DNA of 64,000 nucleotides, from positions 310,001-374,000 of the forward strand of contig NZ_RZNC01000002.1 of assembly GCF_004078655.1 (NCBI RefSeq), read 5' to 3'. Numbering within the stretch: position 1 is the stretch's first letter; each line of letters starts with the position of its first letter. The notes under the pieces are model-generated. The model saw only the letters and a program-made list of their open reading frames with translations, was not told where the DNA came from and made no database searches. This DNA comes from Labedella populi. GTDB lineage: Bacteria > Actinomycetota > Actinomycetes > Actinomycetales > Microbacteriaceae. Positions 34,015 to 41,983 of this stretch are shown here, piece by piece. Made by a program: the position numbers and the translations under genes.

Positions 34015-35156
34015 GCCGCCACCTCCGTGCCACGCAGCGCCCGCCGGCGGTGTGCGCGCCGGATCGACGTCACGATGCTGAGGAGCACGAGCACGAGGGC
34101 CACGAGGATCGACACCCCGAGCACCACGTACGGCCACGTCGGAGGGGCGACGGCCGTCGCCGTGGTCGCCACGCTCGCGGGATCCGCGGTCACGGTCACG
34201 TCGCTCTCGGCGACCGCTCCCGACGCCGCGCCCGTGAGCGTGAGCAGGTGCGTACCGACCCGGAGGTCTCCCGGAAGGGGAAGGACCCCGGCGATCTCAC
34301 CGGACGGCCCGGCAGTGAGGGGACCGACGGCCGAGACGCCGTCGTCGAGCGTCGCGACGACGAGTTCGCCCGGCGAGAATCCCTGGCCCGTGAAGCTGAG
34401 CGCGTGGCCCGGGATGGCGGTCGTCGTCGTGTAGCCGACTCGTGCAGCGGCCGCGGCGGTGCCCGTGGTCGTCACCGCGCCGTCGCCCTCGTCCACGGCT
34501 CCGCCCGCCGCCTCGCCGCCGACCGTGGCGGGGGCCGAGGCGAACTCGATCGGCGTGAACGTCTCGTTGTTGGCGTTCTTGACGCCGTGGGCGCCGATCG
34601 TGATGATCCCGCACGTCACCTCGAGACAGTCGACCTCGCTGACACCGCCGTCGCGGTCCTGGCTCTCGAAGGTCGCTCCGGGCACGACCATGTCGACGCG
34701 CCACGAGCCGTCGGTTCCCATGACCGCGTTCGCCGCGTCCTCAGTGTCGCTGCCGGGGAACGCGAGGAAACGCTGAAAGCCGTGGTTCTCCTTCGACTCC
34801 TGGTCGGGCACGTACCGGTAGTCGCTCCCGACCTCGCCGCCGTTGCTCGGGCGCCAGGACGAGGCGTCCGCGACCCAGCCGAAGAGGACGTAGACGCCGC
34901 CGAAGCCCCCGGTGATCGATTGGAAGCCCGAGCCCGAGACGGTCACCGGCGTCGCGGCGTCGGGGGAGGCGTTCGCGGCCCCCTCGATCGTGACGCGCGC
35001 GGCGGCCGACGCCGGACCGGCGGAGAGCGGCGAGAGCGCGAGGGCGCTCGACCCCAGGAGGGCGGCCAGGAGGAGCCCGACGGGCCGGCGAAGCACGACG
35101 CGACGAAGCGCGACGCGACGGTGTGATCGGGGGCCGAGGGGGAGGCGGTCAGGCAT
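34011..35156 (-). CDS. exported Ig-like membrane protein of the haem operon
   Basis: 381-residue protein with an Arg-rich N-region, hydrophobic core and cleavage near PASAA (about residue 51). Two beta-sandwich regions follow: the first (about 52-200) has GVYVLFGWV, a Cys-rich EVDCLEVTCGIITIGAHG segment and NANNETFTPI, and the second (about 240-335) is Ig-like. A C-terminal transmembrane helix (about 343-365) ends in a basic tail. It overlaps hmuV by 8 bp and the HtaA gene by 4 bp. Proteins of this type accompany HtaA in actinobacterial haem loci. Possibly a haem receptor; no haem ligand can be assigned. Confidence 0.7.
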   Translation of the reverse strand: MPDRLPLGPRSHRRVALRRVVLRRPVGLLLAALLGSSALALSPLSAGPASAAARVTIEGAANASPDAATPVTVSGSGFQSITGGFGGVYVLFGWVADASSWRPSNGGEVGSDYRYVPDQESKENHGFQRFLAFPGSDTEDAANAVMGTDGSWRVDMVVPGATFESQDRDGGVSEVDCLEVTCGIITIGAHGVKNANNETFTPIEFASAPATVGGEAAGGAVDEGDGAVTTTGTAAAAARVGYTTTTAIPGHALSFTGQGFSPGELVVATLDDGVSAVGPLTAGPSGEIAGVLPLPGDLRVGTHLLTLTGAASGAVAESDVTVTADPASVATTATAVAPPTWPYVVLGVSILVALVLVLLSIVTSIRRAHRRRALRGTEVAA

Positions 35157-35952
35157 GCGCCGAGTGCTCCTTTCGAGAGCGGGAGACGGGGCGGAGGGGA
35201 CGGACGTGGACGTCGCCGTCGACGACCCGCACGGAGAGCGGATGACGGTAGACGTCGGAGAGGAGCTCGGACGAGAAGGCCTCCGACGGAGGGCCGGCCG
35301 CACGCACCCGCCCTCCGTCGAGGACGACGACCCGGTCGGCGTAAGCCGCCGCGAGGTCGAGGTCGTGCAGGACGACGATCACGGCCCCTCCGGACCGCGC
35401 GTGCTCGGCGAGGCGGAGGAGGACGCGTTCCTGGTGACGGATGTCGAGGCTCACCGTCGGTTCGTCGAGGAGGATCACCTCGCAGGCCTGCGCCCGGACA
35501 CGGGCGAAGGCGACGCGAGCGCGCTCACCGCCGGAGAGCTCCGTGACACGGCGTTCGAGGAAGGTACCGATCTCGGCCTCCTCGACGGCCGCGGCGATCC
35601 GTGCGTCGTCCTCGTCCGACTCGGGGCGGCCGCGCCAGGGGGCGCGGCCCATCTCGACGACCTCGAGGGTGGTGAACGGGAAGGACACCTCGTTCGACTG
35701 CGTGAGCACGGCGCGGCGACGCGCGAGGTCGAGAGCCCGGACGGTCCCGAGCGGCCGTCCGTCGAGCTCCACGGTTCCGGAGGACGGGTCGATGTCGCCC
35801 GAGAGCGCGTGCAGGAGGGTCGACTTCCCCGCTCCGTTCGGTCCGACGAGCGCGACGAGTTCGCCGGGCACGATCGCGACGTCCACTCCCGCGAGCACCT
35901 CGCGCTCGCCGTAGCGGACGTGGAGACCGCGGGCCTCGAGGACGGCGCTCAT
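35149..35952 (-). CDS. hmuV: haem ABC transporter ATP-binding protein HmuV
   Basis: 267-residue ATPase of the FecE/HmuV family. Walker A GPNGAGKST (37-45), FPFTTLEVVEMGRAPW typical of HmuV, signature LSGGERARVAFARV, Walker B VILLDEPTVSLD and the switch His in VLHDLDLAAAYADR. The ATG overlaps the permease stop by 4 bp and the end overlaps the next gene by 8 bp. It powers haem import through HmuU. Confidence 0.92.
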   Translation of the reverse strand: MSAVLEARGLHVRYGEREVLAGVDVAIVPGELVALVGPNGAGKSTLLHALSGDIDPSSGTVELDGRPLGTVRALDLARRRAVLTQSNEVSFPFTTLEVVEMGRAPWRGRPESDEDDARIAAAVEEAEIGTFLERRVTELSGGERARVAFARVRAQACEVILLDEPTVSLDIRHQERVLLRLAEHARSGGAVIVVLHDLDLAAAYADRVVVLDGGRVRAAGPPSEAFSSELLSDVYRHPLSVRVVDGDVHVRPLRPVSRSRKEHSAHA

Positions 35953-37079
35953 GCCCAGCCTCCCGACCGCACGCGAGCGCGACGCAGCAGCCAGAAGAAG
36001 AAGGGGCCGCCGACCAGCGCGGTGAGCATGCCGATCGGGAGATCCGCGTACGGGACGGCCGTGCGCGCGACGGTGTCGGCGGCGAGGAGCAGGAAGGCGC
36101 CGCCGAGAGCGCTCACGGCGAGGAGCGCGCGGTGTGCCGGCCCGAGGACGAGACGGACGAGGTGCGGGACGACGAGTCCCACGAACGCGATGATGCCGCA
36201 GAGCGACACCGCCGCGGCTGTCAGCACCGCGACGAGCACGATCGCGATCACGCGCGTGCTCTCGATCGAGACGCCGAGGTGGTGCGCCTGGCGCTCGCCG
36301 AGGGCGAGGAGGTCGAGGCGGTGGGAGAGCGTGAGCGCGCCGATGATCCCGACGATCGTGATGGGCAGCACGATCGCGACGTCCTGCCAGCGCGTGCCGT
36401 TGAGCGAGCCCAGCTGCCAGAACACGATCTGCTCCCGCTGCTGCGTCGTCGAGAGGAAGGTCGCGAGCGCGATCCCCGCCCCGCACACCGCGTTGACGGC
36501 GATACCGGTGAGGACGAGCGTGACGACCTCGGTGCGACCGCCGGAACGCGCGGCGAAGTAGACGAGGAAGGTCGCGGCGAGCCCTCCGACGAAGGCGAAC
36601 AGGGGCGAGGTGAGGGGCCCGGCGAAGGAGGCCCCCGTGAGGATCGCGATCGAGGCCGCGACGGCCCCGCCCGACGACACTCCGACGACACCGGGCTCCG
36701 CGAGCGGGTTCCGGAAGACGCCCTGCATGAGAGCGCCCCCCACGGCGAGTGCCGCTCCGACGACGAGAGCCATGGCGATGCGGGGGAAGCGGATCATCCA
36801 GAGGGTCGCATCGGCGTTCGGGTGTGCCGGTGTGGCCGCCTCCGGCAGCACGACCGCCGACCAACCGATCGAGGCGAGCGCGTCGTTCGTGTGCGCCGCG
36901 AGCGAACCGAGGATCTCCGGAACGGAGATCGCCAGTTGACCGAGCCCCGCCGACACGACCGCGAGGACGACCGTGGCCACGCCGAGCGTCAGCACGAGCA
37001 CTCGCCGCGGACCGGCCGAGTGGACCCGGACCGGCGCGCTCGACCGCGCGGGTCCGAGTGCGGTGGCGGCGGCGCTCAT
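35949..37079 (-). CDS. hmuU: haem ABC transporter permease HmuU (FecCD family)
   Basis: 376-residue permease with about ten hydrophobic helices. Family blocks: RFPRIAMALVVGAALAVGGALMQGVFRNPLAEPGVVGVSSGGA (about 97-140), WQLGSLNGTRW, and GIIAFVGLVVPHLVRLVLGPAHR (the cytoplasmic EAA-like loop). An extended polar N-terminus of about 25 residues precedes the first helix. The gene overlaps hmuT upstream and hmuV downstream by 4 bp each. Confidence 0.92.
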   Translation of the reverse strand: MSAAATALGPARSSAPVRVHSAGPRRVLVLTLGVATVVLAVVSAGLGQLAISVPEILGSLAAHTNDALASIGWSAVVLPEAATPAHPNADATLWMIRFPRIAMALVVGAALAVGGALMQGVFRNPLAEPGVVGVSSGGAVAASIAILTGASFAGPLTSPLFAFVGGLAATFLVYFAARSGGRTEVVTLVLTGIAVNAVCGAGIALATFLSTTQQREQIVFWQLGSLNGTRWQDVAIVLPITIVGIIGALTLSHRLDLLALGERQAHHLGVSIESTRVIAIVLVAVLTAAAVSLCGIIAFVGLVVPHLVRLVLGPAHRALLAVSALGGAFLLLAADTVARTAVPYADLPIGMLTALVGGPFFFWLLRRARVRSGGWA

Positions 37080-38194
37080 CCCGCGGCGCCGGCGGCTGCC
37101 GCGTCCGGCGCGTAGACCGCGACGGCGAGCGCCTCGAGGACACGAGCGGTGTCGGGTCCGAAGCTCAGGATCTGGGAGTCCGCCATGTCGACGACGCGAC
37201 GGTGCTCGCCGGCGGGGGTCTGCTGGAGGGCGGGGACGGCGTCGAGCAGGCCGTCGACCCCGTCCACCGATTCCAGTCCGCCCGTCATGACGAGGACGAG
37301 ATCGGGGTTCGCCGCCACGAGTCCCTCGTCGGTGATCGGTCGCATCCCCGACCAGCCGATCTCCGATGAGACGTCGACTCCGCCGAGAGCCGTGATGAGG
37401 GCATCGGCCCCGGATTCCTCACCGAACATGTAGTAGACGCCCGATTGTCCCCGCACGTACAGGAAGATCATCCGGAGTTTCTCGCCGTCGGCCGGCGTGA
37501 TGCCCGCGATCTCGGCGACGGTCTCGTCGACCGCCGCCGAGATGCGTTCCGCCAGCAGCGCGCCCCGCTCGGGGACGCCGAGCGCCGCGGCGACGTCTCC
37601 GACGAGCGAGCCGATCGAGTCGATCGCGCGGTGGGAGTCGACGACGACGACGTCGACTCCCGCGTCGCGCATCTGCAGGACCGTGTCCCAGGGGCCGAGG
37701 CCCGTGTCGGTGATGATGAGCGTGGGCGCGAGCTCGAGGATCGCCTCCGCGTTCAGGTCGTGACCGTTCTGCGTCACGAGCGGCCGGTCGGCGATCTCGG
37801 CGAAGTCGCTCGAGACGTCCCGGCCGACGACCTGGTCGCCGAATCCGAGCTCGAACACGGTGCGCGACAGCGAGCCGTAGATGTCGAGGGCGAGGATGCG
37901 GGAGGTGTCGTCGATCGCGACGGTCGTGCCCTGCCGGTCCGTCACTGTTACGGGGAGGGACTGCTCGCCCTCCGAGACGGGGTCGACGGGGGAGGAGGGG
38001 GCGACGGCGGAACTCGGGCCCTCCCAGGCTCGTGGATCGTCGAGGGGGGTCACCTCGGCCAGGCGCGGCGTGGCCGCCCCGGAGGAATCGTCGCCGGCCG
38101 TCGCGGACGTGCATCCGGCGAGGACCGGCCCCGTGAGCAGGAGGGCGAGAGAGGCGATGACGGGGAGGAACGGGGAACGGCGAAGGGCGGTCAC
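37076..38194 (-). CDS. hmuT: haem-binding lipoprotein HmuT
   Basis: 372-residue class III binding protein that presents haem to HmuUV. The signal peptide ends in the lipobox LAGC (Cys about 28). The first lobe has ILALDIYGSLSRTVFELGFGDQVVGRDVSSDF and the second GVYYMFGEESGADALITALGG, typical of HmuT. Haem in C. glutamicum HmuT is ligated by His and Tyr; several candidates exist here but none is assigned. First gene of the minus-strand operon; its promoter (TTTACC-17-TAGGGT) is overlapped by two iron boxes. Confidence 0.9.
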   Translation of the reverse strand: MTALRRSPFLPVIASLALLLTGPVLAGCTSATAGDDSSGAATPRLAEVTPLDDPRAWEGPSSAVAPSSPVDPVSEGEQSLPVTVTDRQGTTVAIDDTSRILALDIYGSLSRTVFELGFGDQVVGRDVSSDFAEIADRPLVTQNGHDLNAEAILELAPTLIITDTGLGPWDTVLQMRDAGVDVVVVDSHRAIDSIGSLVGDVAAALGVPERGALLAERISAAVDETVAEIAGITPADGEKLRMIFLYVRGQSGVYYMFGEESGADALITALGGVDVSSEIGWSGMRPITDEGLVAANPDLVLVMTGGLESVDGVDGLLDAVPALQQTPAGEHRRVVDMADSQILSFGPDTARVLEALAVAVYAPDAAAAGAAG

Positions 38195-38227
38195 GTCGGT
38201 GCTGATCTCTCGAACGGGGAAGGGAAG

Positions 38228-38288
38228 GAAGGTATGCCCACCCTAATGAGATTGAGTACTTAGGTAAACCTACCCTTTGCCGTAGAGT
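38228..38288. promoter_or_regulatory. divergent hmuT/hmuO promoters with two iron boxes
   Basis: Box C (38246-38228, minus) matches the DtxR consensus at 15 of 19 and covers the hmuT -10 (TAGGGT, 38245-38240). Box D (38260-38278) matches at 16 of 19, contains the inverted repeat TAGGT-aa-ACCTA, and covers the hmuT -35 (TTTACC, 38268-38263) and the hmuO -35 (TTAGGT, 38260-38265). The hmuO -10 is TAGAGT (38283-38288), six bases before its ATG. One regulator could silence both directions when iron is available. Confidence 0.75.
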
Positions 38289-38294
38289 GGCGAC

Positions 38295-38960
38295 ATGGAC
38301 ACCCGGACCGCTTTCGTCGCCGAGCTTCCCTCGCTTGGTGTGGCCGCCCTTCTTCGTGAGGCCACCGACGCGCAGCATCGCGCCGCTGAGTCCCGTCCGT
38401 TCATGACAGCTCTCATGGGCGGGAAACTCGATCTCGCCGCCTACACGCTCTATCTCGGCCAGTTCGCACGGATCTATGCGGCTCTCGAATCGCGAGCCGT
38501 GGTGCCCTCGGACCCCGCCGTGCTCCAGGACCGCCGACTCCACCGGGCGTCGGCGATCGATGATGATCTCGCCGCTCTCGGTGCCGCAGACTGGCGCGAG
38601 CGGGTCCCGGCGCTGCCGGCATCGGTCGCGTACGCGGATCACCTGCGGACGATCGCCCGAAACGAACCGATCCGGCTCGTCGCCCACCACTACACGCGTT
38701 ACCTCGGCGACTTGTCCGGTGGCCAGGTCATGGCGACCATGCTGCGGCGGCACTACGGAGCTACCGAGCAGCAGTTGTCGTTCTTCCGCTTCGATGATCT
38801 CGGCCCCCTCGTGCCCTACAAGCGCGGCTACCGCGAGGCGCTCGACGCCATGGAGCTCGACGCGACGGAGCGCAAGGTCCTCGTCGCTGAGGCGCGAGCG
38901 GCGTTCGACGCGAACACGGCCGTCTTCGACGATCTCGGGGCGGCGACGTCGGCTCGGTGA
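38295..38960 (+). CDS. hmuO: haem oxygenase HmuO
   Basis: 221-residue alpha-helical haem oxygenase that degrades haem to biliverdin, CO and free iron. The axial His is in TDAQHRAAE (H28) and the distal helix has RYLGDLSGGQ (136-144) with flexible glycines; YLGQFARIYAALE is also typical. Translation appears leaderless (TAGAGT ends six bases before ATG). Divergent from hmuT with iron boxes between, which fits iron release as the last step of the haem pathway. Confidence 0.94.
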   Translation: MDTRTAFVAELPSLGVAALLREATDAQHRAAESRPFMTALMGGKLDLAAYTLYLGQFARIYAALESRAVVPSDPAVLQDRRLHRASAIDDDLAALGAADWRERVPALPASVAYADHLRTIARNEPIRLVAHHYTRYLGDLSGGQVMATMLRRHYGATEQQLSFFRFDDLGPLVPYKRGYREALDAMELDATERKVLVAEARAAFDANTAVFDDLGAATSAR

Positions 38961-39037
38961 GGGTCTGGATCTTCCGCTGGGTCGGCGTCGCACCGCCGAC
39001 TCAGCGGAATCCCCGCGGCACGCGACAGGATGGGGTA

Positions 39038-39460
39038 ATGATCTCCACCGCCCTCGCTTCCCGCCTCCGCACCGCCGGCCTCACGTGGGCGCCCTCGTCG
39101 GGCGACGCGTTCCAGATCGCCCGTGAAGACTTCGAAGGCGACGTCTTCACGGTCAGCGACATGACGATCGAGCCGCACCACTATCCGAGCGGCACGATCC
39201 TCGGCTTCAACGGGACGACGGAGTGGGCACTCGACTCGGTCTCCCTCGACGACGCATTGTGGCTGCCGCGGGAGGACCAGCTCCGCGAGCTGCTGCGAGG
39301 CGCCTTCGTCTCACTCGCGCGCGTGCAGGAGGGACTCCGGGGTCGAACCGTCTACAGGGTCACGGCGCGGATCGATGGCGAGGAGCGCACCTACTCGAGC
39401 GACCACGCCGCCGAGGCGTACGGCGAAGCGCTGCTGGAGCTCATCGAGTCGGTCAGCTGA
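39038..39460 (+). CDS. conserved hypothetical protein (sometimes labelled CpaE-like in Microbacteriaceae)
   Basis: 140-residue soluble protein. I recall homologues in Microbacteriaceae with blocks such as FTVSDMTIEPHHYPSGTILGFNGTTEWALDSV and LWLPREDQLRELL, sometimes called pilus assembly protein CpaE, but it lacks the Walker motifs of true CpaE, so that name is unreliable. A CAGGAT box ends six bases before the ATG, the leaderless pattern. It follows hmuO by 77 bp on the same strand. Function unknown. Confidence 0.7.
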   Translation: MISTALASRLRTAGLTWAPSSGDAFQIAREDFEGDVFTVSDMTIEPHHYPSGTILGFNGTTEWALDSVSLDDALWLPREDQLRELLRGAFVSLARVQEGLRGRTVYRVTARIDGEERTYSSDHAAEAYGEALLELIESVS

Positions 39461-39511
39461 GGCGGGGCCTGGCGCCCGCTGCACCCGCTGCGCTCCGGGG
39501 CTGATGCCTCG

Positions 39512-40000
39512 TCACTCCGCGTCGAGGGCGTCCCAGCCCTCGACCCAGCGGGCGAGGTAGGCGGCGAACTGGCGGAGGTCGTCGTCGCTCCATTCGCCGA
39601 GAACACGCTGGAGGGAGTTGAAGCCTGTCGGACCCGCGTTCCGGAGCCGTTCGCGGCCGTGGTCGGTGAGTTCGATGAAGCGCGCCCGACGGTCCTCCGG
39701 GTCGGACCGCGTCGCGACGAGTCCGAGATCCTCGAGCTGGCGCGACTGCCGGCTGATGGCGGTGCGGTCGACCGAGAGCATCTCCGCCGCCGCTCCCGCG
39801 TGCACGGGTCCGTGGCGTTCGAGGATGCGCAGCATCTTGAGCCCGAACGGCTGGAGCGACGGGTCGACGGCGGCGGCCGCGTTGCGGATGCTCGCGCGGA
39901 TCTTGCCGGCGAGCACGCTCATCTGCTCCTCGACCTCGTGGATCGGGGATGCCGCTTGCTCCGCCCGGCTTGTGCCGCCGTCGACCTCGGGGAACATCAT
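39512..40000 (-). CDS. MarR family transcriptional regulator
   Basis: 162-residue winged-helix repressor. The DNA-binding core spans about 52-115 (LKMLRILERHGPVHAGAAAEMLSVDRTAISRQSRQLEDLGLVATRSDPEDRRARFIELT) with the wing DPEDRRAR. Its ATG overlaps the MFS exporter stop by 4 bp, so exporter and regulator are co-translated. A typical autoregulated exporter-MarR arrangement; the perfect inverted repeat upstream of the exporter is the probable operator. Confidence 0.9.
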   Translation of the reverse strand: MMFPEVDGGTSRAEQAASPIHEVEEQMSVLAGKIRASIRNAAAAVDPSLQPFGLKMLRILERHGPVHAGAAAEMLSVDRTAISRQSRQLEDLGLVATRSDPEDRRARFIELTDHGRERLRNAGPTGFNSLQRVLGEWSDDDLRQFAAYLARWVEGWDALDAE

Positions 40001-41754
40001 CGCGATCGGCCTCCGTCAGTACTCTCGTCGTCGGACCGCCGACCGTCGGGGTGCGAGGTGCCGACCGGGGGGAGGGCGACCGAAGCGGTCGAGGCGTCGA
40101 TGAGTGCGTCCTCCGCGACCGCGAACTCGCTCTCGGCCTCCGTGTTCTCGGAAGCGCCGTGTCGCTGCACCGCATTCATGGTACCGAGACGGGCGTTCGG
40201 AAGGAATGCGACGGCGATCAGGGTGATGATCGCGAGCGGGACACTGTAGAAGAACACCTGGCCGACGCCCGTGCCGTAAGCGCTCTCGACGACGACGCGG
40301 ATCGCTTCCGGGAGCTGGTTGACCTGCGGGATCGTGCCGCTGCCGAGCGCCTGCGCGGCCACCGCCTGCTGCTCGGGAGCGAGGTCGGCGATGCCGTCCT
40401 TGATCCCATCGGCGACGACCGTTCCGAGGATCGAGCCGAGGACGGAGACGCCGACCGTGCCGCCGAGACTGCGGAAGAACGTGACGGCGCTCGTCGCGAC
40501 GCCGAGGTTCCGCACCTCGATCGAGTTCTGCACGACGAGCACGAGATTCTGCATGAGCATGCCGAGTCCCGCGCCGAGTACGAACATGTAGATGGCCACG
40601 AGCACGAAGGGGGTGTCGTAGTGGAGGGTGCTCAACAGGGCGGTCCCGACCACGGACAGTGCGCCGCCGGTCACCATGATGGCCTTCCATCGCCCGCGCT
40701 TGCTGATGATCGCTCCGAACACCGCCGACGCGATGAGGAGGCCCGCCATCATCGGGATGGTGAGGAGGCCTGACTGCGTCGGCGTCGCTCCGCGGGCCAA
40801 CTGCATGTACTGGGCGAGGAAGACGGCGGTTCCGAACATCGAGACGCCGACCGAGATGCTCGCGATGACCGCGAGCGTGAAGGTGCGGTTGCGGAACATC
40901 GAGAGCGGGATGATCGGCTCCGTGGCCTTCAGTTCGACGATGACCGCGGCGACGAGGAGCACGATCGCCCCGGTCACCATGATGAGCGTCTCGAGCGACA
41001 TCCACTCGAACTGCTTGCCGGCCATCGACATCCAGATGAGGAAGAGGGAGACGCCGCCGGCGATGAGGACGGCGCCCGCGTAGTCGATCGTGACCTTGCG
41101 CTTCGCCCGCTTGGGGAGGTGCAGCGTGGCCTGGAGCATGATGATGGCGACGATCGCGACGGGGAGAGCGACGAAGAAGTTCCACCGCCAGCCGAACGCG
41201 TCCGTGATGAGCCCACCGAGGAGCGGGCCGCCGACGGTGCCGACGGCCATGACGCCGCCGAAGAGGCCGGCGTAGCGTCCACGCTCACGCGGGCTGATGA
41301 TGTCGGCCATGATGATCTGGCTGAGCGCCGCGAGTCCGCCGCCGCCGAGGCCCTGGAAGACACGGAAGACGATGAGCCAGTCGGTGTTCTGGGCGAACCC
41401 GGCGGCCGCCGAGCCGAGCACGAAAAGCCCGAGGGCGAGCTGGATGAGGAGCTTGCGGTTGAAGAGGTCGGCGAACTTGCCCCACAGCGGCGTGGACACC
41501 GTCGTGGCGAGCAGTGTCGCGGTGACGACCCAGGTGTATGCGGACTGATCGCCCTTGAGCTCGGAGATGATGAGCGGCAGCGACGTCGACACGACCGTTC
41601 CCGCGAGGATCGACACGAACATGCCGAGGAGGAGGCCGGAGAGGGCCTGCAGCACCTGGCGATGGTTCATGGATCCGTCGGGCGAGCCCTCGGCCGCGGT
41701 GCTCGTGGCCGGTGTGTTCGTACTGCGCTTCGCGCTCTCATCCCCGCGTGACAT
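39997..41754 (-). CDS. MFS drug exporter (EmrB/QacA, DHA2 type)
   Basis: 585-residue major facilitator with about 14 hydrophobic helices, the length and pattern of DHA2 proton-coupled exporters. Motif A-like GKFADLFNRK (loop 2-3) and motif C-like GGVMAVGTVGGPLLGG in helix 5 are present. ATG 41754 with gggag upstream is preferred; the frame opens 8 codons earlier. A polar tail of about 60 residues follows the last helix. Probably exports a toxic or lipophilic compound that also binds the MarR regulator; the substrate is unknown. Confidence 0.9.
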   Translation of the reverse strand: MSRGDESAKRSTNTPATSTAAEGSPDGSMNHRQVLQALSGLLLGMFVSILAGTVVSTSLPLIISELKGDQSAYTWVVTATLLATTVSTPLWGKFADLFNRKLLIQLALGLFVLGSAAAGFAQNTDWLIVFRVFQGLGGGGLAALSQIIMADIISPRERGRYAGLFGGVMAVGTVGGPLLGGLITDAFGWRWNFFVALPVAIVAIIMLQATLHLPKRAKRKVTIDYAGAVLIAGGVSLFLIWMSMAGKQFEWMSLETLIMVTGAIVLLVAAVIVELKATEPIIPLSMFRNRTFTLAVIASISVGVSMFGTAVFLAQYMQLARGATPTQSGLLTIPMMAGLLIASAVFGAIISKRGRWKAIMVTGGALSVVGTALLSTLHYDTPFVLVAIYMFVLGAGLGMLMQNLVLVVQNSIEVRNLGVATSAVTFFRSLGGTVGVSVLGSILGTVVADGIKDGIADLAPEQQAVAAQALGSGTIPQVNQLPEAIRVVVESAYGTGVGQVFFYSVPLAIITLIAVAFLPNARLGTMNAVQRHGASENTEAESEFAVAEDALIDASTASVALPPVGTSHPDGRRSDDESTDGGRSR

Positions 41755-41767
41755 CTGACTCCCGTCA

Positions 41768-41789
41768 ATAGTTGGCAACAGTCAACTAT
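41768..41789. promoter_or_regulatory. MarR-type operator (perfect inverted repeat)
   Basis: ATAGTTG (41768-41774) and CAACTAT (41783-41789) form perfect 7-bp arms with an 8-base spacer, 13 bp upstream of the exporter ATG. On the minus strand the outer arm contains TATAGT, a -10-like hexamer, so binding would block transcription. Confidence 0.7.
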
Positions 41790-41845
41790 AACACCGTGTC
41801 ATGCAATTCGGTACGTCATGCGCGCAGATCGCGACCCGACCGATG

Positions 41846-41892
41846 TCGGTCCCTGAGCCTGTCGAAGGGCGGTTCCTCAACGTGTCGAAGGG
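41846..41892 (+). repeat. fragment of a dispersed repeat (ctgtcgaaggg type)
   Basis: The phrase ccctgagcctgtcgaaggg, followed by a diverged copy ending gtgtcgaagggcg, is a widespread intergenic palindromic-repeat fragment in many high-GC genomes (from memory). The two copies are about 24 bases apart. It lies in the 229-bp gap before the HNH gene. Confidence 0.5.
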
Positions 41893-41983
41893 CGTCATTT
41901 CGAGAACGCAACCCGTCGTCCACAAAACCGCCATCCACCAGGTTCTCCACTGCCACTCACCGCCCGGATCGAATGTCGGTGGC

